A stretch of DNA of 64,000 nucleotides from CAYSZB01 sp964435475 (GCA_964435475.1 CAYSZB010000006.1:1-64000), one strand, 5' to 3'. Shown: positions 1 through 9,173, counted from the first letter of the stretch. Notes: generated by a model from the sequence alone, not told the origin. Program-made: numbers and translations.

Positions 1-56
1 ACCTGCACGTTGGTCACATCCGGAACATGTTTCACACAAACCACGATCTGCATCAT
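1..56 (-). CDS. etfB: Electron transfer flavoprotein beta subunit, N-terminus only (runs off left edge)
   Basis: Only the first 18 codons are in the window. They read MMQIVVCVKHVPDVTNVQ, which matches the strongly conserved start of EtfB (M-K-I-V-V-C-V-K-x-V-P-D). The start codon overlaps the TGA stop of the upstream FAD dehydrogenase in an ATGA arrangement, so translation is probably coupled. EtfB with EtfA forms the FAD-containing electron carrier that takes or delivers electrons for flavin dehydrogenases. Together with a GlcD-type partner it may form a lactate-dehydrogenase/Etf-like complex. That assembly is inference, since etfA is not visible. Confidence 0.75.
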   Translation of the reverse strand, partial: MMQIVVCVKHVPDVTNVQ

Positions 57-1717
57 GCCACCTCGTCCGGGAAAATATCCCCGGGGTTGAACAGCCCGTC
101 CGGGTCCAGGGCATCTTTCACGTGTTTCATCTGAGCCATTTGATCCTCAGAATACATCAGGCGCAGGAATTTCTGTTTGATCTTGCCAATGCCATGCTCT
201 GCTGAGACCGAACCGCTCCAGGCTACGGCCTGGCGGGCAAAGGTTTCATACGCAGCAAGCCCCGCCTGTTGCTCCTCAATGGTGCGTGGCAGGATGTTGA
301 CATGGATGTGATTGTTGCCAATGTGCCCAAAAGCCACCCACTCCAGCCCCAGTCCATCACAGGTCGTCTGGTACAAATGCCACAAGTCTGCCAGGTATTC
401 ATCCGGAACCGCCAGGTCTGTACCCAATTTGTACAGGCCGGGGATGTTTTTCTTGCGTTCGGCAATGATCGCATTGACCGTTTCAGGCAGCAGATGGCGG
501 AAGACCTTGAAACGATCCAGTTCCCTGGGCTCATAGGCCACCCATGAACGGGCAGGGTCTGCCCCACATTCGGTGATCAACTTTTCCAACAATTCCAATG
601 GCTGGTGATCGCCGTGCGGGTCATAGCTCATCTCAAAGAAGATGGCTGACACCTTTTCCGCTGGCAGGAAGGGCATTCCAACACTGGAGGGCGCCTCCTG
701 TTGTACCTTGCGCAGCAGGCTCAGGGCATTGGCTGAATAGAATTCAAGGAAATCCAGCGTCAGATTCCTTTCCTGCCGCAGACGGGAAGTCAATTTCACC
801 GCCTCGTCATCTGAGTCCACGAATTGCACCATGGAAAGCTTGGATTCTTCCCGCATCAGGGCTACTTCCACCTGTGTGACCACACCCAGCACCCCCTCCG
901 AGCCAATGAACAGGTCGATCAGGTCCATGCCGGGTTCGGTGAAAAAACCAGCCGTACACTTGGTCCTGGGCAGGCTGTAGTCCGGGATGGTCAGTTCGAT
1001 CACCTTGCCAGAGGTCAAATGCACCAGGAAATTCCCCTGCGCATCGGCAAAATAGCGCCCCCGTGGGACATCCAGGTACTCGCCGTTGGCCAGGAAGACG
1101 CGCAGACCCCTCACCCAGTTGCGGGTCGGCCCATAACGGTAGGTGCGTGCTCCGCTCGCATTTGTCACTACAGATCCACCAAGTGTGGCGCTGGTCTCGG
1201 TCGGATCTGGTGGATAGAAATATGCCACCTTGTCTGCTTTGAATCGCTCATACTGCGCCTTTTGGTCCGGCTCGGCTGTCCTTTCCAGTGAAGGAACGTG
1301 CCTGGCATTCAGCATGGAACCCAGGGCTTTCAAACTGACAGAAGCCTGGGCGACCACCCGCCATTCTGCGTAGGGTTCATCATAACCAATGGATGTTACC
1401 TGGTCGAAACACTCCAGGGATACCACTGCCCCCCTGGCTGGCACACTGCCACCCACCAGGCCAGTGCGTGCCCCGGCAAAGGTCATCGGTACCTTTTGCC
1501 TGGCCATCTCTCGGATCAGGGTGGATAGTTCTGCTTCGTTTTTGGGAAAGAACAGCAGGTCGGCTGACCTGGAAGCCAATTTGGATTCATCCGACAGGTA
1601 GCCGGGGTATTCCGACCGGATGTTTTCAAAGCCTTCCACCCGCCTGATCTGTTGGAATTCAGCAAAAAGCGCTGGTTTGGCGTGGATCTCGTGGGTAACA
1701 GGCACCAGTTCAGGCAT
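53..1717 (-). CDS. FAD-linked oxidase, GlcD / D-lactate dehydrogenase family
   Basis: A 554-residue flavoprotein of the GlcD/D-LDH family. The N-terminal FAD-binding domain shows the PP-loop stretch AGARTGLVGG (about residues 80-90) and the TLGGSVVTNASGA segment (about 180). The C-terminal FAD-oxidase domain carries HIGNNHIHVN and SAEHGIGKIKQKF, typical of 2-hydroxy-acid dehydrogenases. It should oxidise a 2-hydroxy acid such as lactate, glycolate or an aldonate, passing electrons to an Etf or quinone. GGAG lies before the ATG. The stop overlaps the start of etfB, which suggests an Etf-dependent enzyme as in the LctBCD lactate dehydrogenases of acetogens. No C-terminal iron-sulfur motif is seen. 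The substrate is not established; the inositol/uronate genes upstream suggest a sugar-acid or lactate. Confidence 0.85.
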   Translation of the reverse strand: MPELVPVTHEIHAKPALFAEFQQIRRVEGFENIRSEYPGYLSDESKLASRSADLLFFPKNEAELSTLIREMARQKVPMTFAGARTGLVGGSVPARGAVVSLECFDQVTSIGYDEPYAEWRVVAQASVSLKALGSMLNARHVPSLERTAEPDQKAQYERFKADKVAYFYPPDPTETSATLGGSVVTNASGARTYRYGPTRNWVRGLRVFLANGEYLDVPRGRYFADAQGNFLVHLTSGKVIELTIPDYSLPRTKCTAGFFTEPGMDLIDLFIGSEGVLGVVTQVEVALMREESKLSMVQFVDSDDEAVKLTSRLRQERNLTLDFLEFYSANALSLLRKVQQEAPSSVGMPFLPAEKVSAIFFEMSYDPHGDHQPLELLEKLITECGADPARSWVAYEPRELDRFKVFRHLLPETVNAIIAERKKNIPGLYKLGTDLAVPDEYLADLWHLYQTTCDGLGLEWVAFGHIGNNHIHVNILPRTIEEQQAGLAAYETFARQAVAWSGSVSAEHGIGKIKQKFLRLMYSEDQMAQMKHVKDALDPDGLFNPGDIFPDEVA

Positions 1718-1756
1718 TCCGTCTCCAGTTTAATGAGGTCGTGGTTTGCTTAAGGG

Positions 1757-2587
1757 TCATGATCCACACCTGTCCAGTTTTGCCAGGATCGGGCGCAGGT
1801 GGATGATACTTTTTTGCGCAGCCGTGAGGGCATCCGGTTTGGCCATAAATTCTCCTGAAACGAAACCTGTGAACCCGGTATCTGCCAGGGTTTTCAACAA
1901 GCCCGGGAAGTCCAGGTGACCTGCCCCTGGGTACCAGCGGTTGGAATCCGCCACATGGAAGTGGAAGATGCGTGAGCCGCAGGCTCGCATACTTGTTTCC
2001 ATGTCAGGCTCTTCGATATTCATATGAAAGGTATCCAACAGCAGGCCAAAGTTCTCGGCGTCCACCGATTTGATTAGGTCAAGTCCCTCAGCTACCGAAT
2101 TGACCAGCGTTGTTTCATAGCGGTTGATCGGTTCCAAAGCCAGGCGTACGCCCTGCTGCGCAGCTGCCCGGCAGCACTCCCGCAGCGCTTCAGCCAACCA
2201 TTCAAGCGCTTGATCCTGGCTGACCCCTGGCTTGAGGATTCCGCGAACTAGGCCGATGATGATGATGGCATTAAAGCGTGCCGCCAGGGGAACATGGGAT
2301 TTGATGCGTTCAATGGCCAGGCGCCGGATCCCGGGGTTCGGATCAGTGAAGGAGAGACCCTCCTCACCCCAGGCCTGTCCGGTGCCAATGGCCGGAATGG
2401 ACATCTTAAATTCTTCTGCCAGGCAGGCGATCGCATCCGCATCGACCAGGGCTGGCTCCCGCACCGCCAGTTCCACACCATCATAGCCCATGGCATGCAG
2501 CGCCGCAAAGTTGGAGCGCAAGTCGCCCGACAGCGTGGCTGCCTGGAAGGAGGTCATCTGGGTGGACAGTACGATCGACAACTTCAT
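1757..2587 (-). CDS. iolO: 5-keto-L-gluconate epimerase (TIM-barrel)
   Basis: A 276-residue AP-endonuclease-2-type TIM-barrel protein. Metal-ligand segments are visible in order: LALEPINRYE, LLLDTFHMNIEE, FHFHVADSNRW and the C-terminal glutamate in FVSGEF. From memory the sequence closely tracks Thermotoga maritima TM0416 (IolO), including its first residues (MKLS..ST), the GTGQA segment and IIGLVRG, so I assign epimerisation of 5-keto-L-gluconate to D-tagaturonate. It sits in the same run as iolM, iolN and iolG, the other three steps of that pathway. The ATG is preceded by a modest AAGAAG site. A generic sugar-phosphate isomerase is the alternative, made less likely by the neighbours. Confidence 0.85.
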   Translation of the reverse strand: MKLSIVLSTQMTSFQAATLSGDLRSNFAALHAMGYDGVELAVREPALVDADAIACLAEEFKMSIPAIGTGQAWGEEGLSFTDPNPGIRRLAIERIKSHVPLAARFNAIIIIGLVRGILKPGVSQDQALEWLAEALRECCRAAAQQGVRLALEPINRYETTLVNSVAEGLDLIKSVDAENFGLLLDTFHMNIEEPDMETSMRACGSRIFHFHVADSNRWYPGAGHLDFPGLLKTLADTGFTGFVSGEFMAKPDALTAAQKSIIHLRPILAKLDRCGS

Positions 2588-2647
2588 ATCTTCTTTACCT
2601 TCCAGGGTACCGGTCTTTTAAGCAGACCGGTACCCCTGTATTCATGA

Positions 2648-3847
2648 TCAAAGGTTTGCCAGGTAAGTCACCTTGCATTCCGAACGGTCATTCTGCAGTT
2701 TGATGATATTTTCAGGCAGTTCTTCAAGGCTGACCTTCTTGGTACTGATCAGGCTCATGTCCATGCCGTCTGCCATGCATTCGATAACCCGCGGGAATGT
2801 GCCATGACCGGAATGGCCCTGTGCGCCGATGATACTCGCCCGGCGCACCTGCAGCACTTCGCCAGCAACAGGCATCTTGGCTTCGGCACGGGCTGTGACC
2901 ACCACCCGGCTGTTGAGCGTCCGACCTTCCCAGATCACCTTTTCAATACCGGGATAGACCACTGCCGGCAGGCCGGTGGCTTCCATATAGAGGTCTGCCC
3001 CCATGCCGCCGGTGATCTCCAGGACTCGCTCTGCAAAATCCTCTTTGAGCGGATTGATGTGGTAATCTGCTCCCAGCTTAAGCGCCATATTGCCGCGGTC
3101 TTCCTGGGTCTCGGAGATGATCACCTTGGAAGCTCCCGCCCGCTTGAGAATGGCACAGGCTGCCAACCCAACCGGCCCGCCGCCCAGGATCACCACCCGG
3201 TCACCCGGGCGGATGCCGCCACCGCGCTCGATGACCGCATTGTAAGCCACGCAACTGGGTTCCACCAGGCTGCCGGCAATAAAGAGCTGTTCATCGCTGT
3301 AATTCTTCTTGAGCGGGTCCAGGCTCCAGATGGTACGGGCAGGCACCACCAGGTACTTGGTGAACGCACCATTGACATTGAAACCGATCTCATCCAGCCG
3401 CTCACAGTGGTTCGGCCAGCCATCCGCGCAGGGTTTGCAGTTCCCGCACCACAACATTTCTTCCGTGGTCACCGCTTCGCCGCCCTTGAAGGGTCGGTTG
3501 GTGTTCTTATCGTACGCTTTTTTGCCAGCTTCCACAACCACACCGGAAAGCTCGTGCCCCAGGATGCTGGGAAACCCGGTCAGGCCGGGGTAAAAGATGT
3601 AGCCATCCTTGTCTGCCTGCGCCATGTGGACATCCGAACCGCAGATTCCACAGGCTTTGACTTCGATCAACACTTCATCCTCACCCGGGGTGGGAATGTC
3701 ATATTCGCGGATCTCCATGCGTGGGTTGCGCCAGACCAGGCTGCCCAGGTAGGTCTGCCGCCCTTCAATATCCTTGGCGCCTAATTTAAAACCTGGCTTG
3801 GGATCCCAATCTGCAACCAGGGTTAATCCTTGCATTTTGCCTTTCAT
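2648..3847 (-). CDS. iolM: Scyllo-inosose 3-dehydrogenase, zinc-dependent MDR family
   Basis: A 399-residue medium-chain zinc dehydrogenase. The catalytic zinc site is seen in ACGICGSDVH and GHELSG, the structural zinc site in the four cysteines of WCGNCKPCADGWPNHC, and the NAD Rossmann motif in VILGGGPVG. The N-terminal extension (WDPKPGFKLGAKDIEG) and the GHSGHGTFPRVI stretch are characteristic of T. maritima TM0412 (IolM) as I remember it. The enzyme oxidises 2-keto-myo-inositol to a diketo-inositol with NAD. AAGGAG lies 8 bases before the ATG. It is flanked by iolO and iolN, the later and next steps. Confidence 0.87.
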   Translation of the reverse strand: MKGKMQGLTLVADWDPKPGFKLGAKDIEGRQTYLGSLVWRNPRMEIREYDIPTPGEDEVLIEVKACGICGSDVHMAQADKDGYIFYPGLTGFPSILGHELSGVVVEAGKKAYDKNTNRPFKGGEAVTTEEMLWCGNCKPCADGWPNHCERLDEIGFNVNGAFTKYLVVPARTIWSLDPLKKNYSDEQLFIAGSLVEPSCVAYNAVIERGGGIRPGDRVVILGGGPVGLAACAILKRAGASKVIISETQEDRGNMALKLGADYHINPLKEDFAERVLEITGGMGADLYMEATGLPAVVYPGIEKVIWEGRTLNSRVVVTARAEAKMPVAGEVLQVRRASIIGAQGHSGHGTFPRVIECMADGMDMSLISTKKVSLEELPENIIKLQNDRSECKVTYLANL

Positions 3848-3868
3848 ATTGCTGCTCCTTTTTTCTAA

Positions 3869-4993
3869 TTAAACTTCAGTGCCCTGGCCAATGCGCGGGA
3901 TGCCATAGACCGTCTTCCAGCCTTCGGAAAGTGGTGTGCGCAGGTAGGGTTCCATATCCGCTGCTTTACGCAGGGTGATCTCCTCAACAGGAGGTACTTC
4001 CCCAGCCGGGAACGCTGCCAGAACATCATCATGGAACAGGGTCAGGTATTTCAAAATGGCTGCCAGGGGACGTTTGGCCTTCTGTGCAGCGCCGGACCTG
4101 GCTTTGCCCACCACCCCTTCGGGTGTGGCAGCGATCTCGATCGCAAAGTGACCTTCGCCTTCGGACCAGCGGCTGGGACGTCCGAATGGGTCGACCGATT
4201 TGTCAAAATGGCCTTCCGGCAGGTACGATTTGCCTTCGGTGTCCACGGCATAGTCCATATCGACCATCTCGGGGTGCAGTAACAGGCTGAGGGAGGTCTC
4301 GGATTCATCGGCGTGGACAAAATTGGTGCCCATTGTACCGCCACGATCGTTCATGCGGAAAAACTCACGCACCCCACGGTGCCAGTCGATCACCCGGAAA
4401 ATGCCCGGCAGTTGGTAGCGCTTCTGGAACTCTTGCACCGCTGATTCAAGCATCCACAACTGCCCGTGGTTGTTGACGATCAACTGTTTGCGGAAACCAT
4501 CATTCCACAAACCCAGCATGACATCGATCATCATTTCGCGCACGACATGTTCACGCACGATCACCGTGCCCGGCATGCCCAGGTGATGGAATGGATGACC
4601 GCCATAGTTCAGGGGGGGCAGTGCAAGGTTGACCGGGGCACCCCGTTTGGCGGTAAAGCGCCTCACACCCTCACAGATGGCGCTGACATACAACGTGTCT
4701 GCCGCACTGGGCAGGTGCTGACCGTGCAACTCAGTGCAACCGACCGGGATGAAGACAATGTCGTTCTTCTTGCGGTTCTCCTCAACCTTCCAGCGTGTGG
4801 TGGTCTGGATGTATGAACCGGGTTTACCCCATTCGACCGGTGAAGGGATACCATAATCCGCCAGTATGGCGTCGATCTGCTCATCACTGGCATCCCACAC
4901 CTCTTTTTTCAGGCGTCCAACCGGGTTGTCTTCAAAGAAGAGGTCCGGTTCGTTGGTGGCTAAAAAGCCCTGTGGTACTACTTTTTCACTCAT
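3869..4993 (-). CDS. iolN: Creatininase-fold diketo-inositol hydrolase
   Basis: 374 residues of the creatininase/amidohydrolase-like family. Segments seen are PVGCTELHGQHLPSAADT (metal-binding Glu/His/Asp), GGHPFHHLGMPGT and VNNHGQ. In T. maritima the enzyme between IolM and IolG (TM0413, IolN) hydrolyses the diketo-inositol ring to 5-keto-L-gluconate; the identical neighbourhood supports the same role. I place the start at the ATG at 4993 because GAGGAG sits just before it; the ATG 12 bases upstream would put that Shine-Dalgarno site inside the gene. The family call is firm; the reaction rests on gene context. Confidence 0.82.
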   Translation of the reverse strand: MSEKVVPQGFLATNEPDLFFEDNPVGRLKKEVWDASDEQIDAILADYGIPSPVEWGKPGSYIQTTTRWKVEENRKKNDIVFIPVGCTELHGQHLPSAADTLYVSAICEGVRRFTAKRGAPVNLALPPLNYGGHPFHHLGMPGTVIVREHVVREMMIDVMLGLWNDGFRKQLIVNNHGQLWMLESAVQEFQKRYQLPGIFRVIDWHRGVREFFRMNDRGGTMGTNFVHADESETSLSLLLHPEMVDMDYAVDTEGKSYLPEGHFDKSVDPFGRPSRWSEGEGHFAIEIAATPEGVVGKARSGAAQKAKRPLAAILKYLTLFHDDVLAAFPAGEVPPVEEITLRKAADMEPYLRTPLSEGWKTVYGIPRIGQGTEV

Positions 4994-5050
4994 ATATCTC
5001 CTCATAATAATCTATACGCAATTAATATCCTGTTACTGGCTTAACCTTTG

Positions 5051-6064
5051 TCACTCAAACTCAGCAATGCGCACCGGACGGTGTTCATGCACCGAGCGCC
5101 AGGCGGCATGCCCGATCAGCACAGCCATCAGCCCATCCTGTCCGGTGGTTGGTGTGGGTGTGCCATCCCGAACCGCTGCCAGGAACTGGCTCATTTCGTC
5201 CACATAACATTGGGCGAAGCGCTGCATAAAGTAAGGCTGGATCCTGGCGCCGTGAAAGCCTTCAGGGTCTCCCTTGAGCACCGTGTTGACACTTTCGTTC
5301 TGCGCCATGGCCACGCCATTCAGGCAGAATGTTTCCACCCGTTGGTCATAGCCATAGACCGCCTGGCGGCTGTTGTCGATCAGCCCCAGGGTACCATCCT
5401 TGAACTTAAGCGTGATCACTGCCGTGTCCACATCGCCAATATCGTGCAACGCCGGGTCGATCATCACACTGCCCAACGCATATACCTCTTCGACCTCACC
5501 GATCTGGAAGCGCGACATGTCAAAGTCGTGAATTGTCATATCCAGGAAAAGTCCGCCGGATACTTTCAAAAATTCCATGGAAGGCAGCCAGGGGTCATAA
5601 TTGGTGATTTTAAAGATGCAAGACCTACCCAGTTCACCGGACTTGACGATCTCGCGCACGCGCTGGAAGCTCTTATCAAAACGCCTGTTGAAACCAACCT
5701 GCAGTTTCACCCCGGCATTCTCCACCTCTTGAAGCGCCTGGCGGATACTTTCAATATCCAGTGCAATGGGTTTCTCGCAGAAAATGTGCTTGCCAGCTTT
5801 GGCTGCATCAATAATGATCTGGGCGTGTGTATCCGTACTGGTGATGATCGCCACCGCTTCTATACTCGGGTCATCCAGCAACTCATGGTAGTCTCTCACC
5901 ACCCGGGTGATGCCATACTCCTGCCCCACCTTTTGGGCTACATCCAATCGGATGTCACACAGGGCACAGAGGTTGGCTTCCGGAACCCGTCTGGCCAGGT
6001 TTCCAACATGTACACTGCCCATGCGCCCGGTGCCGATCAAAGCAATGTTAATTTTTCTGTCCAT
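5051..6064 (-). CDS. iolG: myo-Inositol 2-dehydrogenase, Gfo/Idh/MocA family
   Basis: About 337 residues, the usual length. The N-terminal Rossmann fold shows IALIGTGRMGSVHVGN. The EKPIALD motif (about residue 95) carries the catalytic-region lysine, and the C-terminal half has the GGLFLDMTIHDFDM segment of inositol dehydrogenases. It oxidises myo-inositol to scyllo-inosose (2-keto-myo-inositol), the entry step for IolM. An in-frame TTG lies 9 bases upstream, but the ATG at 6064 has better spacing from AGGA/GAGAAG. Specificity for another cyclitol cannot be excluded from sequence alone. Confidence 0.82.
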   Translation of the reverse strand: MDRKINIALIGTGRMGSVHVGNLARRVPEANLCALCDIRLDVAQKVGQEYGITRVVRDYHELLDDPSIEAVAIITSTDTHAQIIIDAAKAGKHIFCEKPIALDIESIRQALQEVENAGVKLQVGFNRRFDKSFQRVREIVKSGELGRSCIFKITNYDPWLPSMEFLKVSGGLFLDMTIHDFDMSRFQIGEVEEVYALGSVMIDPALHDIGDVDTAVITLKFKDGTLGLIDNSRQAVYGYDQRVETFCLNGVAMAQNESVNTVLKGDPEGFHGARIQPYFMQRFAQCYVDEMSQFLAAVRDGTPTPTTGQDGLMAVLIGHAAWRSVHEHRPVRIAEFE

Positions 6065-6110
6065 GCTTCTCAATTCCTGGGGATCTCCCCAAACTCACCT
6101 TATCTAATAC

Positions 6111-7145
6111 TTATGGTTTCATCACGATCTTCATCGCACTCTTGGGGCAATGCCCCAGGGTTTCGACAACCAGCCCGAGATCCGAGAACGCGGTCAGACC
6201 CTCTTCCAGTGTGATCACCTTGGTGAAGAAATGGCTCATATCCAGGCGATTTTCCTGGAACAGGCGGATGGACGGCACCATGGTGTTCTGACCCAGGTAA
6301 AGTCCCAGGATCTTGGTCGCCCAGCGGGTGATCTCGTTGGGGATCACGGTGGCGGTGATGCTTGAATCCATGCCAAAAGGCAGGACCTTGCCGCCCGGGG
6401 TGACGCACTTCAGGGCTTGTTCCAGCCCGTTACCCGTGGCTTCGATCACGATGTCCGCTTTCTTGCCGTAGGTGAAATTTTCGACCATGCTGGGGATGTC
6501 CACTTCATTGGGATCCCAGGCGGTCAGCCCGCACTTTTTTGCCAGTTCACGGCGGAACGGATCGATCTCGGATACCGCCACCTTGGCGGCTATGTTCTTG
6601 GCGAACTGGGCAAACAGGTAGCCGATCGGGCCGAAACCAATGATCGTTACATACTCGTAGGGCAGCATCTGCAGGGTGTTCATGCCATTGACCACGGTGG
6701 CCAGGGTCTCCACCTGTGTGCCGAAGATGTCATCGATCTCATCCGGCAGCACAAAACACTGCTTCTCAGGTACCAGGACATACTCCGCGTAACCGCCATC
6801 GCGCATTACACCCAGCGCACTGGTCTTGATATCCACGCACTGGCTGGTCAAACCCCGCCGGCAGAACTCACAGAATCCGCAGCGGATGTTGTTATCCACT
6901 GCCACCCGGTCGCCAATCTTGACATGGTGCACATGCGTGCCGATTTCAACCACCTCACCACAAAACTCATGTCCCAGGACCGTATCGGGCTTTACATGAT
7001 GTTTGCCTTCAATGATCTTGACATCGCTGCCACAGATGCCCACCGCTTTGATCTTCAAGACCACATCATCCGGATCTTTAACATGCGGCAAGGCCCGCTC
7101 TTCCAATACCAACTTACCTACATCTTTATAAACCAGTGCTCTCAT
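6111..7145 (-). CDS. Zinc-dependent alcohol/polyol dehydrogenase (MDR family)
   Basis: 344 residues with GICGSDVK, GHEFCGEV, the structural cysteines CGFCEFCRRGLTSQC and a nucleotide-binding loop IIGFGPIGY. It belongs to the sorbitol/threonine dehydrogenase group, clearly distinct from iolM. AAGGAG precedes the chosen ATG at 7145; reading further upstream would run through the LacI operator. It is the first gene after that operator, so it probably opens a second transcript containing iolG, iolN, iolM and iolO. It may oxidise another inositol isomer or interconvert a polyol and keto sugar. No substrate can be assigned. Confidence 0.8.
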   Translation of the reverse strand: MRALVYKDVGKLVLEERALPHVKDPDDVVLKIKAVGICGSDVKIIEGKHHVKPDTVLGHEFCGEVVEIGTHVHHVKIGDRVAVDNNIRCGFCEFCRRGLTSQCVDIKTSALGVMRDGGYAEYVLVPEKQCFVLPDEIDDIFGTQVETLATVVNGMNTLQMLPYEYVTIIGFGPIGYLFAQFAKNIAAKVAVSEIDPFRRELAKKCGLTAWDPNEVDIPSMVENFTYGKKADIVIEATGNGLEQALKCVTPGGKVLPFGMDSSITATVIPNEITRWATKILGLYLGQNTMVPSIRLFQENRLDMSHFFTKVITLEEGLTAFSDLGLVVETLGHCPKSAMKIVMKP

Positions 7146-7167
7146 TTTTATCTCCTTAATTTCTATT

Positions 7168-7181
7168 TGCACACGTGTGCA
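7168..7181. promoter_or_regulatory. LacI-family operator, internal to the inositol cluster
   Basis: Perfect 14-bp palindrome TGCACACGTGTGCA with the central CG typical of LacI-family sites. The same core occurs in front of the cluster's own lacI gene (11684-11699). It lies between kdgK and the zinc dehydrogenase, 23 bases upstream of that start codon. I see no convincing -35/-10 pair beside it. A second inverted repeat, GATAAC-n8-GTTATC, lies at 7190-7209. Confidence 0.75.
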
Positions 7182-7227
7182 GTGTTTTTGATAACAACCG
7201 ATCGTTATCGTATTTCTATTGAAATTT

Positions 7228-8313
7228 TCAGCGCTGAATTCGCGCTGATCCTCCTTTGGCGAACGCCCTGACCTGTTCAATGGTCGCCATGGTCGTATCG
7301 CCCGGGAAGGTGGTTAATAGCGCACCATGCGCCCAGCCCAGGTTAACCGCCTGTTGTGGTTCCTCACCACTCAACATGCCATAGAACAAACCGGCGGCAA
7401 AGCCATCGCCCCCACCTACCCGGTCATACACATCCAGTTCACATGTCGGTGAAAGGTATGCCTGCCCATCAATCCAGGCCACCGCGCCCCAGGAATGGCG
7501 GTTGGTGGAATGCACCTCACGCAGGGTGGTTGCGACCACATGCACATGCGGGTAAACCTGCAGTACACGATCGATCATTTCGATAAATGACCCGGCATCC
7601 AGGCTGGAACGTCCGCTCACCTCGGGACCTTTGATACCCAGTCCAAGCTGCAGGTCTTCCTCGTTTCCCACCAGCACATCTACGTAGGGCATAATGCTGC
7701 CCAACACCCCGCGTGCCTGTTCCTGCCCGCCCCAGATCGACCACAATTTGGCGCGATAGTTCAGGTCAAAAGAGATCACAGCACCTTGTGCTTTTGCTTC
7801 CTGCATGGCTTCCACGATTAACGGCCCGGTGGTCGCCGAGAGTGCGGCAAAAATCCCCCCGCTGTGGAACCAGCGCACACCATTTTTGAAGATGGCCGAC
7901 CAGTCAAAATCACCCGGCTTGAGCAGCCCCCCAGCCTCGTTGGCACGGTTGTAAAAAACAACCGGTGGGCGCACACCCTGGCCGCGGTCACTGTAGACGG
8001 TGGCCATGTTGGGTCCATTCACGCCGTTATGGGTAAAGTGTTTAAAGAATGGCTGCACCCCCATTGCGCGCACCTGGCCGCTGATCAGGTCACCGATCGG
8101 GTAATCCACCATGGCTGATGCAATGCCGGTCCTGAGCCCAAAGCAGTCTGCCAGGTTGGCTGCGCAGTTGAATTCGCCGCCGCTGACATGGATCTGGCAT
8201 TGGCGCGCTTTGCGGAAGGGCACCACGCCCGGGTCCAGGCGGTGTACCAGTGCACCCAGTGACAGGAAGTCCAATTCACCCTGGGCAGGGATCTGCAATT
8301 GTTTTTCTTCCAT
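7228..8313 (-). CDS. kdgK: 2-Keto-3-deoxygluconate kinase, PfkB family
   Basis: 361 residues of the ribokinase/PfkB family. SGGEFNCAANLA (about residue 45) is the substrate-side glycine motif, and DRVGGGDGFAAGLFYG near the C-terminus contains the catalytic aspartate and anion hole. It likely phosphorylates 2-keto-3-deoxygluconate to KDPG, the end of the inositol/uronate branch encoded around it. The start at 8313 is preceded by AAAGGA; a methionine five codons upstream lacks such a site. No KDPG aldolase is seen in the window. Another keto-sugar could be the substrate, but the uxaE/uxuB neighbours favour KDG. Confidence 0.78.
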   Translation of the reverse strand: MEEKQLQIPAQGELDFLSLGALVHRLDPGVVPFRKARQCQIHVSGGEFNCAANLADCFGLRTGIASAMVDYPIGDLISGQVRAMGVQPFFKHFTHNGVNGPNMATVYSDRGQGVRPPVVFYNRANEAGGLLKPGDFDWSAIFKNGVRWFHSGGIFAALSATTGPLIVEAMQEAKAQGAVISFDLNYRAKLWSIWGGQEQARGVLGSIMPYVDVLVGNEEDLQLGLGIKGPEVSGRSSLDAGSFIEMIDRVLQVYPHVHVVATTLREVHSTNRHSWGAVAWIDGQAYLSPTCELDVYDRVGGGDGFAAGLFYGMLSGEEPQQAVNLGWAHGALLTTFPGDTTMATIEQVRAFAKGGSARIQR

Positions 8314-8333
8314 TCCTGATCCTTTCATCTTAA

Positions 8334-9173
8334 CTAAACACCACTGTATGCCGAAAAGCCGCCATCGATCGGGATGACCACCCCGGTTACAAAAGCAGAT
8401 GCCGGCGCAAGCAGCCACAGAACGCTTCCTACCAGGTCATCCGGCACCCCAAAACGTTCCGCCGGGGTGTGGTCGATGATCTGCCTGCCGCGTTTCGTTA
8501 GTTCACCACTTTCTATTTCAGTGAGCAGGTAACGGTTTTGCTCGGTAAGGAAAAAACCCGGCGCAATGGCATTTACGCGGATGGCCGGATCATATTCCTG
8601 TGCCATATGTACCGCCAGCCACTGGGTGAAGTTGCTCACCCCGGCTTTGGCTGCCGAGTAGGCTACAACCCGTGTAAGAGGACGAAAAGCGTTCATTGAA
8701 GAAATATTGAGGATGGTGCCACTTTTTTGGGCAGCCATAATGCGACCAAAGACCTGGCAGGGAAGGATGGTGCCCATCAGGTTGAGGTTTAAAACCCACT
8801 GCAATGCTTCGGCGGGCAGGTCAAAGAAGGTCGCATCCGTACCGGTGGTTGCCTGGGGACGGTTACCGCCTGCTCCATTGACCAGGATATCCACCCGGCC
8901 ATACTTCTCCAGGACAGCTCCAGCCAGCACCTCAATGCTGCTTTTTTCCAATACATCGCAGGCCATGGCACATGCCTGCCCGCCATCGGCATGGATTTCG
9001 CTCACCAATCCCTCGGCTACCGAAATGTTCCTGTCTGCTACCACAACCGTAGCACCTTTGCCGGCGAGAGCGCGGCACAATGTGGCGCACAACACCCCTG
9101 CTCCGCCTGTGACCACGGCCACCTTGCCTTCCAGGTTGAATAAGACTTCCAGTTCCTTTTTGTCCATGCTCAT
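8334..9173 (-). CDS. uxuB: D-mannonate oxidoreductase (fructuronate reductase), SDR type
   Basis: 279 residues, classical short-chain dehydrogenase. The cofactor loop is TGGAGVL, followed by NGAGG, the catalytic serine region SSMNAF and YSAAK. The GGAGVLC variant and the N-terminal LFNLEGK resemble the YjmF/UxuB-type D-mannonate oxidoreductases of Bacillus and Thermotoga. It would reduce D-fructuronate to D-mannonate, acting directly after UxaE, whose stop codon overlaps this start (ATGA at 9170-9173). A second ATG at 9167 is equally compatible with the Shine-Dalgarno site. Confidence 0.75.
   Translation of the reverse strand: MSMDKKELEVLFNLEGKVAVVTGGAGVLCATLCRALAGKGATVVVADRNISVAEGLVSEIHADGGQACAMACDVLEKSSIEVLAGAVLEKYGRVDILVNGAGGNRPQATTGTDATFFDLPAEALQWVLNLNLMGTILPCQVFGRIMAAQKSGTILNISSMNAFRPLTRVVAYSAAKAGVSNFTQWLAVHMAQEYDPAIRVNAIAPGFFLTEQNRYLLTEIESGELTKRGRQIIDHTPAERFGVPDDLVGSVLWLLAPASAFVTGVVIPIDGGFSAYSGV

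Noticed and set aside
5048..6214. A 388-residue frame antisense to iolG
   Set aside because: It mirrors the codon pattern of iolG on the other strand and has no domain or ribosome site.
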